DNA of 64,000 nucleotides from positions 1 through 64,000 of the forward strand of contig JAMPXO010000006.1 of assembly GCA_023701125.1 (NCBI GenBank). Reading direction: 5' to 3'. The notes beneath the pieces were generated by a model. That model made no database searches and had not been told where the DNA came from. It saw only the letters and a list, made by a program, of their open reading frames with translations. This document shows positions 58,007 through 64,000 of this stretch, in pieces. The DNA is from Vicinamibacteria bacterium. GTDB taxonomy: Bacteria; Acidobacteriota; Vicinamibacteria; Fen-336. The stretch's first letter is position 1, and each line of letters begins with the position of its first letter. A program made the translations under genes and the position numbers.

Positions 58007-59793
58007 GTGCGATCGGCCCGCGTGAGCTGTGCCCCGCGCCGCGGGTGCTGTGGTACTCGGCCGACGCCGAGGTCCGCCAGGACCTGCGGGTGACGCTCGG
58101 GGCGGTGGGCTTCCAGGCGGCCGAGGTGGAGCGGCGCGACCTGCTGGCGACGGCGGTGGGCGCGCTGCGGCCCGACCTGCTGCTGCTGGACTTGCGGCGC
58201 GCGGAGCCGGCACTGCTAGGCGCGGTCGAGGCGCTCGCGGCAGCGCGGCCCCAGGGCACGCCGCGTCTGGCGGGCCTGGTCGGCGAGGCGGGCCCGGCGC
58301 CGGCCTGGCTCGAGTCGCGGTGCGCGTGGGCCAGCCCGGAACCCGCTCGTGAGGAGTGGCTGCGGCTGTTGTATGACGCCGCCGTCGCCCGGCGCCGGGC
58401 GGCGTTCTTCGAGGCGCTCGCCGCGACCGCCCCGACGCCGCTGGCCGCGCTCGCGTCCGCGCCGGACTACCGCGTGGCGTGGGCCAACGCGGCGTTCGCG
58501 GCGCTGATCGGCGAGCGCCTTCCGCCGGTCGGCGCGGCGGCCGGGCTCTGGTTCGACGGCCTGCCCGACCCGCACCGGCTGGTGCTGAATGCCGGACCGG
58601 GGCAGGGTAGCGCCGTGCCCGCCCAGTTGCGGCCGTTCGCGCCCGGCGGCGTGCGGCCGAGCGGGTGGTTGCTCGCGCTTTCCCCCGCGGGCCCGGCGAG
58701 TCCGAACGCCGGCCACCAGATGCGCGACGAAAACGAGCAGCGTCGCCGCTTCACGGAGACCCTGCTCGACCAACTGACGGCTGGCGTCGTCACCGCCGAC
58801 CTGGGGGCGCGGGTGACGTTCGCGAACCGGATGGCGACGGAGACCCTGGGCCTGGAAGCGGCGAACTGCCTGGGCCGGGATCTTGTCGAGATGTTCGGTG
58901 ACGTGCCGGCCCTGCGTCGGGGCGTCGCAGCGCTGGCGAAGGGTGGCGAGGAGCGAGTCGACCTGGTGCACCCGCGGGCGGACGGCCGCCGCGCGGAGCT
59001 CGGCATGACGTTGATCCGCTCCCGCGAGGGCGCACCCGCCGACATGGCCTTCGTCGCGCTCTTCCGCGATCTCGGCGCGCAGCGCCAGTTCGACCGCGAG
59101 TTGCGCCGGGTGGAGCGGCTCTCGGCCATCGGCTCGATGGTGGCGGGCTTCGCGCACGAGCTGCGGAACCCGCTGGCGGGCATCCAGGCGCTGGCCGAGG
59201 CGCTGCTCGCGGAGTCCGAGACCGGCGACCCGCGCCGCGAGTACGGCACCCGCATCCTCGCGCTCCTGTCCCGCGTCGAGCGCTTCGTCAAGGAAGCCCT
59301 CCAGTTCGGCGAGCCGCAACCCCCCGACCGCCGACGCCAGGACCCGCATCAGATCCTGGAGCGCGTGCTCGGTGTCCTGACCCCGCGCTGGGGACGGCGC
59401 GGCAGGCCGCCGGCGACGTCCTGCGCCGACGCACCCGCGGTGCTCGTCGACGGCGACCAGGTCGGCGAGTGCCTGCTGGCACTGATCGAGAACGCGCTCG
59501 ACGCGGCCGGCGACGCCAGCCGCGTCCAGGTCCGGCTGTCGACGGCGGAGGGCCTGCCGGGGCCAGAGCCGCGGATGGTGCGCTTCGACGTCTGCGACCA
59601 GGGTCCCGGCATAGCGCCCGGCGACCTGTCGCGGATCTTCGACCCCTTCTTCACGACCAAGCCCAAGGGCACGGGTCTGGGCCTGGCCCTCGCGCAAACC
59701 CTGGTCCGGGAGAACGGCGGGCGGCTGCTGGTGCGCTCCACGCCGGGTCTCGAGACGGTGTTCAGTCTCCTGCTGCCGGAGGCCCCCGAGTGA
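58003..59793 (+). CDS. Histidine kinase with an N-terminal pseudo-receiver
   Basis: The 596-residue cytosolic protein begins with a receiver-like domain (RVLWYSADAEVRQDLRVTLGAVG, LLLLDLRRAE) that lacks the acid pocket DD and the conserved Lys, so it cannot be phosphorylated normally. One or two PAS domains follow (about residues 140-235 and 245-365, LLDQLTAGVVTADLGARVTFAN), then HisKA GFAHELRNPLAGIQALAEALLAE and HATPase LIENALDAAGD, DQGPGIAPGD and GTGLGLALAQTL. GTG 58003 and its stop both overlap neighbours (GTGA twice), fixing it in the EAL operon. The pseudo-receiver may be a docking domain. Confidence 0.88.
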   Translation: MSAIGPRELCPAPRVLWYSADAEVRQDLRVTLGAVGFQAAEVERRDLLATAVGALRPDLLLLDLRRAEPALLGAVEALAAARPQGTPRLAGLVGEAGPAPAWLESRCAWASPEPAREEWLRLLYDAAVARRRAAFFEALAATAPTPLAALASAPDYRVAWANAAFAALIGERLPPVGAAAGLWFDGLPDPHRLVLNAGPGQGSAVPAQLRPFAPGGVRPSGWLLALSPAGPASPNAGHQMRDENEQRRRFTETLLDQLTAGVVTADLGARVTFANRMATETLGLEAANCLGRDLVEMFGDVPALRRGVAALAKGGEERVDLVHPRADGRRAELGMTLIRSREGAPADMAFVALFRDLGAQRQFDRELRRVERLSAIGSMVAGFAHELRNPLAGIQALAEALLAESETGDPRREYGTRILALLSRVERFVKEALQFGEPQPPDRRRQDPHQILERVLGVLTPRWGRRGRPPATSCADAPAVLVDGDQVGECLLALIENALDAAGDASRVQVRLSTAEGLPGPEPRMVRFDVCDQGPGIAPGDLSRIFDPFFTTKPKGTGLGLALAQTLVRENGGRLLVRSTPGLETVFSLLLPEAPE

Positions 59794-60878
59794 CGCACCG
59801 GATCCTGATGGTCGACGACGAGGAGGACCTCGTGTGGTCGACCGCGCGGCAGATGGCCCGCGAGCGCCCCGATATCGCTTTCGAGGGTCTGTCCGACCCG
59901 CGCGAGGCGCTGACCCGCATCCGGGCCGTGCCGCCCGACCTGCTGATCACGGACGTCCGCATGCCGCACATCAGCGGGATCGAGCTGTTGCTGGCGGCGC
60001 GCGAGGTGGTGGCCAGCCTGCCGGTGATCGTGGTCACCGCCTACGGCAGTGCCCAGGTCCGCGAGGACGTGCGGCGCAACCCGGCGGTCGAGTACATCGA
60101 GAAGCCGTTCGCCTTCCCGTCGCTGGTGGCCGCCATCGACCGCGCGCTGGCCTCGGCCACCGGCTTCTCGGGCTCGATCTCGCTGCCGATGCTGCCGGAC
60201 CTGATCCAGATCTACGCGCTGTCGATGGCCACCGGCGCCCTTCGCATCACTCGCGCCGGCCGCGCCGGGGCGATCTGGTTCGAGCGTGGCGCGATCGTCG
60301 ACGCGAGCTGCGGGGAAATCCGCGGCGACGAGGCCGTCTACGAGCTGCTCGCCTGGGAGGGCGGCGTCTTCAACATGGAGGTCGGAGCCGCCGCTGTCCA
60401 GGCGACGATCAGTGCCCACTGGCAGGAACTGCTGGTCGAGGGCTGCCGCCGCCTCGACGAGGCCGGTCGCGACCGCGCGAGCGAGGACGCGCTGGCGGCG
60501 CTGTGCGACCCGGCGGCGGAGCTCGACCCGCGACACGCGCAGGCCCTGACGACCGCCGTCCGCGAGGGCGGCGCGTTCCAGGTCTTCCGCGTCGGCGGGC
60601 GGGCGATCCCCGTCAGCGGCTGGGCCGTGCCCGAGGAACTGGGCGCGCAGGTGCTGGAGCTGATCGACGTCGCGCAGCGCATCGCGGGCGGCGGGGCCGT
60701 CTGCCTGGAAGTGGCCACGGAAGCGATGGGACTGTGCGCCCTGTGGGACGCCGACGGCGAGCGCTGCCTCGGCATCGCCGAGCCGCTGGCCAGTCGGACC
60801 GACGGCTCACGCTTCCGCGCAGCCGTCCTGCGCCTGCGCGAGGACGTGCTGTCTCGAGGAGACGAGGGGCCATCGTGA
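59790..60878 (+). CDS. Receiver plus DUF4388 (PATAN-like) response regulator
   Basis: The 362-residue protein has a receiver (residues 3-120: ILMVDDEEDLVW, LLITDVRMPHISG, VIVVTAYGSAQ, VEYIEKPFAF) followed by a DUF4388 domain (about 125-215: GSISLPMLPDLIQIYALSMATGALRITRAGRAGAIWFERGAIVDA and GDEAVYELLAWEGGVFNMEV). DUF4388/PATAN domains occur in motility and phototaxis regulators of cyanobacteria and delta-proteobacteria. A C-terminal part (about 140 residues, ALTTAVREGGAFQVFRVGG) could hold a roadblock-like or other small fold. It is the likely target of the preceding kinase, with which it overlaps (GTGA). Confidence 0.88.
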   Translation: MTHRILMVDDEEDLVWSTARQMARERPDIAFEGLSDPREALTRIRAVPPDLLITDVRMPHISGIELLLAAREVVASLPVIVVTAYGSAQVREDVRRNPAVEYIEKPFAFPSLVAAIDRALASATGFSGSISLPMLPDLIQIYALSMATGALRITRAGRAGAIWFERGAIVDASCGEIRGDEAVYELLAWEGGVFNMEVGAAAVQATISAHWQELLVEGCRRLDEAGRDRASEDALAALCDPAAELDPRHAQALTTAVREGGAFQVFRVGGRAIPVSGWAVPEELGAQVLELIDVAQRIAGGGAVCLEVATEAMGLCALWDADGERCLGIAEPLASRTDGSRFRAAVLRLREDVLSRGDEGPS

Positions 60879-60900
60879 ACCACAACCGGGAGGAGAGGGC

Positions 60901-61305
60901 GTGACCATCGAGGAAGCGTGCCGGCAGGTCGTCGAGCGGGTGGAGGGCGCCGTGGCCTGCGGCGTCGTCGACCTCGAGAACGGGATACTGCTCGGCATCC
61001 ACAACGCGTCGAACTACCCGCAGACGCTGAACGAGGTCGTGGCCGCCGCGACCATGGACCTGTTCCGTGGCCCCAACGTGGCGCGCATCGAGCAGATGGT
61101 CCGCGCCCATCGCGGCGTGCCCGAGACCGGCGACCGCTACTTCCAGGAAATCCAGATCACCTCGCGGCACAACTTCCACTTCGCCAAGACCCTGTGTGGT
61201 GCCCGCGCCGTGATCATGCTGGTCACCCGCAAGACCACAAACATCGGCATGGGCTGGGCGCAGCTCAAGTCGGCGATCCCCGTGGTCGAGCCGCTGCTGT
61301 CCTGA
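60901..61305 (+). CDS. Roadblock/LC7-like protein, copy 1
   Basis: The 134-residue protein, starting at GTG 60901, has the alpha-beta-beta-alpha-beta-beta-beta-alpha order of roadblock/LC7 proteins: VERVEGAVACGVVDLENGILLG, LNEVVAAATMDLFRG, NFHFAKTLCGARAVIMLVTRKTTNIGMGWAQLK. It is plainly homologous to the next gene product (ACGVVD/AVGFVD, VVAAATMDLFRGPNV/LVAAATGDIFQGQNV). Roadblock proteins such as MglB activate or scaffold MglA-type GTPases, one of which is encoded two genes later. Assignment rests on fold pattern and context. Confidence 0.7.
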   Translation: MTIEEACRQVVERVEGAVACGVVDLENGILLGIHNASNYPQTLNEVVAAATMDLFRGPNVARIEQMVRAHRGVPETGDRYFQEIQITSRHNFHFAKTLCGARAVIMLVTRKTTNIGMGWAQLKSAIPVVEPLLS

Positions 61306-61348
61306 GGCCGACCGACCCACGCGACAAGACCCAAGGAGAGTGAGAGAG

Positions 61349-61753
61349 ATGAGCCTCGACAACGAGCTGGCCAGCGTGCAGAAGCAGGTCCCGGAGTGCG
61401 TCGCCGTGGGCTTCGTGGACATGAGGAGCGGCATGCTGCTCGGCGTGCGCACCGTCGACAGCCACCCGCAGGAGGTGCTGGACCTGGTGGCCGCCGCGAC
61501 CGGCGACATCTTCCAGGGCCAGAACGTCTCCGCGATCGAGAAGATGTTCAAGGCCTCGCGCGGCGTCAAGGACGACGGCCACCACTACTTCCAGGAGATC
61601 ATCATCCTGTCCGACAACCTGATCCACGTCTTCCAGCGCACCAAGCGCAACGAGGACATGGTGATGGTCACGGTCTGTCGCTCCTCCGCGAACCTCGGCA
61701 TGGTGCTCGCGAAGTCGCGGGCGGGCCTGCCGGCGGTCGAGGCCGCGGCCTAG
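61349..61753 (+). CDS. Roadblock/LC7-like protein, copy 2
   Basis: The 134-residue protein is a diverged duplicate of the previous one: VPECVAVGFVDMRSGMLLG, VLDLVAAATGDIFQGQNVSAIEKMFKASRGV, YFQEIIILSDNLIHVFQRTKRNEDMVMVTVCRSSANLGMVLAKSR. ATG 61349 follows AAGGAG at 61333-61338 and is preferred over a GTG nine bases before it. Two different roadblock-like proteins could form a heterodimer on the GTPase. The GTPase gene begins 64 bases on. Confidence 0.7.
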   Translation: MSLDNELASVQKQVPECVAVGFVDMRSGMLLGVRTVDSHPQEVLDLVAAATGDIFQGQNVSAIEKMFKASRGVKDDGHHYFQEIIILSDNLIHVFQRTKRNEDMVMVTVCRSSANLGMVLAKSRAGLPAVEAAA

Positions 61754-61817
61754 AGCGGGAGCGCCGGGGTGCGCGGCGGGCAGTCGCTCGCCGCCACCCC
61801 GCATCCGAGTCGCCAAC

Positions 61818-63326
61818 TTGCCGGCCTTCGACGAGCAGCAGCAGCGACTGGTCGTGCGCATCGTTTACGACGGCCCCGCCACGGCCGGCAAGACGACCAA
61901 CCTCGCCCAGCTCTGCGGGATCGTCACGCCCCGTCGCCGCGGGGAGTTGCGCTCGCAGGGAGAGCGCGCCGGTCGCACGTTGTTCTTCGACTGGCTGCAG
62001 ATCGAGGGCGGCCTCGTCGACGGTCTGCCGCTGCGCTGCCAGTTGTTGAGCGTGCCCGGTCAGGCGGTGCTGGCGCGACGCCGGCAGCACGTCCTGCGCC
62101 TGGCCGACGCGGTCGTGTTCGTGTGCGATAGCCGTGAGTCGGGCGTCGACATCGCGCGGCGCATGCTGACGTCGCTGCTCGAGGGCGCGCGCTGCCCGCT
62201 GGTGATCCAGGCCAACAAGCAGGACCTGCCGGGCGCGCTCTCCCCGGAGCAACTCGCCTCAGCCCTCGGCCTCGAGCCGGGTGTGCGCGTGATACCGGCC
62301 CGCGCCGATCGGGGCCAGGGCGTGAAGGAGACGCTCGTGCTCGCGATCCGGGCGGCGACGGACACCGCGCTCGACGCCCTGCGCCAATCGGGCCTCGCGG
62401 GTTTCGACCGGGACGTGATGACGCCGGAGCGCTTGCACGCGAGGATGCAGGCGGCCGAGCGCGACGAGGCGCCGTCCTCCGTGGCCGAACAGGTCGCCCG
62501 CGCGCTCGGTTTGTCGGCGCCCGCGGCCACGCGCCGGCCCGCGCTGCCAACCGCGGCGGCCCCGCCCGGCTGCGTGTGGCCCGAGTCCGGGCGTGGCGCG
62601 CTGCGGCTTGCGCAGAAGCTGCCCTGGTCGCCGGTCGACGGCCCGCCCGGAACGTTCACCTATCAGGTCGGCGACCTGCATCTCGAGACCTCGCACCGGC
62701 GCCACCACCCGTCGCTCGCGACGGCCCGGCTCGCGCTGCACGATCTCGCCCGGCGCAAGGCGGCGCTCGGCCCGCTGTTGCCGTCGGGGACCGTGTTGTG
62801 CGCCCAGCCGGACCCCGCCGGAGGCGCCTGGCTGTGGACGGTCCGCCCCCAGCTCCCGACGCTCGGCTCCTGGATGGAGAGCGCCGCAGTTGCCGGCGAC
62901 GAGGCGGAGCTGGCGCGCGCGCTGGCCGCCTTCGGCGACGCGGTCTTCCAGTCGGTGGACCATGCCTGGCGCGGTGCGCCCGGCGTGGAGGTGAGCCCGT
63001 CAAGTTTCGGGCTCGATGGCCAGCGCGTGGTCTGCCTGCACGAGGGCCGCGACGCCGAAGGACCGCTTCCCGGGCCGGGCCCGGCGGTGCTGCGCGCGCT
63101 GGACCAGTACGCGGCCTTTCCGCAGGCCGCCCGGCGATACGTCGGCGTCCTCGACGGCGCCTTCGCGTCGCTCGGCCTGATCGCCGAGCCGCGGGCTCGC
63201 CAGGAGCTGCGTGATTCGCTGGCCTCGGCGCAGCCCGCCACGGCACTCGCGCGGCGGGTCCGCGCGCGGCTCGTGGCGCACCTCGATGACCGCGCGGGGC
63301 TCGCCGCGTCGGCCGGGGAGGAGTGA
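61818..63326 (+). CDS. MglA-like GTPase with a C-terminal degenerate kinase-like region
   Basis: The 502-residue protein has an N-terminal MglA-class GTPase (residues 10-190): P-loop GPATAGKT (19-26), RTLFFDWLQIE, SVPGQ (78-82) and NKQD (133-136). It differs from the other MglA in the window by a different P-loop body (ATAG versus GLCG). Residues about 195-240 are a linker, and the last 260 residues hold a second domain: ALHDLARRKAALGPLLPSGTVLCAQPDPAGGAWLWTV, VSPSSFGLDGQRVVCLHEG in place of a kinase catalytic loop and DFG, then helices. I read this as a dead protein-kinase-like fold. No ATG or GTG fits; TTG 61818 is the likely start. Confidence 0.78.
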   Translation: MPAFDEQQQRLVVRIVYDGPATAGKTTNLAQLCGIVTPRRRGELRSQGERAGRTLFFDWLQIEGGLVDGLPLRCQLLSVPGQAVLARRRQHVLRLADAVVFVCDSRESGVDIARRMLTSLLEGARCPLVIQANKQDLPGALSPEQLASALGLEPGVRVIPARADRGQGVKETLVLAIRAATDTALDALRQSGLAGFDRDVMTPERLHARMQAAERDEAPSSVAEQVARALGLSAPAATRRPALPTAAAPPGCVWPESGRGALRLAQKLPWSPVDGPPGTFTYQVGDLHLETSHRRHHPSLATARLALHDLARRKAALGPLLPSGTVLCAQPDPAGGAWLWTVRPQLPTLGSWMESAAVAGDEAELARALAAFGDAVFQSVDHAWRGAPGVEVSPSSFGLDGQRVVCLHEGRDAEGPLPGPGPAVLRALDQYAAFPQAARRYVGVLDGAFASLGLIAEPRARQELRDSLASAQPATALARRVRARLVAHLDDRAGLAASAGEE

Positions 63327-64000
63327 GTGTCCGCGACCTTCACGGTCCACGGGGGAGCGTTACACGGCCCGGAAGGGTTCGCCCTGCGCGGTCTCAGCTT
63401 CGAGCTGGCGGCGGGGACCGTCACCGCAGTGCTCGGCCCCGCAGGCACAGGCAAGAGCCTGCTGCTGCGGGCGCTGGCCGGGGAGCTGCCTGCGAGCTGC
63501 TCGCGCCTCGGCGGCTGGCGTTTTCGCGGCCTCCCGCTGACTTCGCCGGCAGCAGGCGTGGTCTTCGTCGCGCAACGTCCCCGGGAGCGGCGGGCGGGCG
63601 CAGCCACCACGCTCGGCGAGGCCGAGACCCGGGCGGACGTGTTGCTGCTCGACGAGCCGGGCACCCGCGAAGGGGGCGAGCTGCACGCGCCGCTGTCGGC
63701 AGCGCTCCGCGGCCGGGCCGGGCAAGGACTCTCCACCGTGCTGGTCACCCACGATCTCGGCTTTGCGCGCGCGGTCAGCGACCGCGTGCTGATGCTCTGC
63801 GCGGGCCAGCTCCACGTCGCGACCACGGTCAGCGGCTTCTTCGACTCTCCCGCAGATCCGCTCGTCGCCCGCTTCGTGCAGCAGGGTAACTGTTGGCCGC
63901 CGCCACCCGCTCCCGCTTTGCCCACTCACTTCCGCTGGGTGCTGCCCGGGCAGTTGGGCGGCATGGGACGGCCGGGGTTGCTGGGCGACCAGCAACTGGA
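63327..64000 (+). CDS. Minimal ABC-type ATPase, C-terminal end outside window
   Basis: From GTG 63327 the frame stays open to the right edge (224 codons seen). It shows Walker A GPAGTGKS (about residues 35-42), a Q-loop VFVAQRPRE, Walker B ADVLLLDEPGT and H-loop VLVTHDLGFARAVSDRVLMLCAGQ. Between Q-loop and Walker B only about 20 residues remain and no LSGGQ signature is present, so the helical subdomain is lost. After the ATPase, starting near 63927, the sequence HFRWVLPGQLGGMGRPGLLGD resembles the start of dual-specificity phosphatase-like proteins. Its start lies one base past the GTPase stop. Confidence 0.65.
   Translation, partial: MSATFTVHGGALHGPEGFALRGLSFELAAGTVTAVLGPAGTGKSLLLRALAGELPASCSRLGGWRFRGLPLTSPAAGVVFVAQRPRERRAGAATTLGEAETRADVLLLDEPGTREGGELHAPLSAALRGRAGQGLSTVLVTHDLGFARAVSDRVLMLCAGQLHVATTVSGFFDSPADPLVARFVQQGNCWPPPPAPALPTHFRWVLPGQLGGMGRPGLLGDQQL

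Overview
The window is about 70 % GC, densely coded on both strands, and carries no rRNA, tRNA, CRISPR array or transposase that I can see. Multiheme cytochromes with an NrfCD module, a microcompartment shell locus, MglA-type GTPases with roadblock-like partners, many PAS histidine kinases and sigma-54 control point to a free-living Gram-negative bacterium of the Acidobacteriota/Myxococcota kind. I lean to Acidobacteriota, but no single gene proves it.

Layout. 1-10.4 kb: a membrane protein cut by the left edge, a PrsW-type protease, an Mpo1-like protein, an S9 peptidase, leucine dehydrogenase, an alpha/beta hydrolase, an NhaR-like regulator with a small membrane protein, an ATP-grasp enzyme, a secreted double-YciI protein and a GDSL lipoprotein. 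11.0-17.1 kb, minus strand: a tightly overlapping operon with two FtsX-type permeases, a LolA-like protein, an outer-membrane beta-barrel, a LolD-like ATPase, a thioesterase and a YkgJ Cys-cluster protein, which looks like an envelope lipid/lipoprotein export system. 17.2-20.7 kb: OPT transporter, FabH and UspA.

20.9-23.5 kb: a compact bacterial microcompartment locus (class II aldolase, one BMC-H hexamer, three EutN/BMC-P pentamers, and a small protein with a possible encapsulation helix). 23.7-26.1 kb: a tetraheme cytochrome, a 4x[4Fe-4S] protein and NrfD, forming a quinone-linked electron transfer module. 26.1-33.1 kb: a large membrane protein, DNA polymerase IV, an MglA-type GTPase with a Pro/Glu-rich tail, a cyclophilin and a CaiB-type CoA-transferase. 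33.1-37.9 kb, minus strand: a GldA/F/G-like ABC operon with a DUF4340 protein. 38.1-49.8 kb: a GAF histidine kinase and lipoprotein, a methyltransferase, an orphan LarB, a BcsA-like glycosyltransferase, a Rossmann protein, a CDF metal exporter, a PAS/HisKA_2 kinase, a truncated hemoglobin and a VOC protein.

49.9-64.0 kb is the most striking part. Two PAS histidine kinases lead to an NtrC-type sigma-54 activator. Directly after it lies a textbook -24/-12 promoter (56847-56861) in front of a run of genes joined at first by 4-base overlaps: receiver, EAL phosphodiesterase, pseudo-receiver kinase, receiver-DUF4388, two roadblock-like proteins, an MglA-like GTPase with a possible degenerate kinase-like tail, and a minimal ABC ATPase that runs off the right edge into a phosphatase-like segment. 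I read this as a sigma-54-driven signalling cassette joining c-di-GMP turnover, phosphorelay and small-GTPase polarity control; its output is unknown.

A family of GC-rich palindromic repeats, sharing blocks such as CGACGTAGCCCC and GCGCCGGG-TTCA-CCCGGCGC, recurs between genes and once inside the end of a eutN-like gene.
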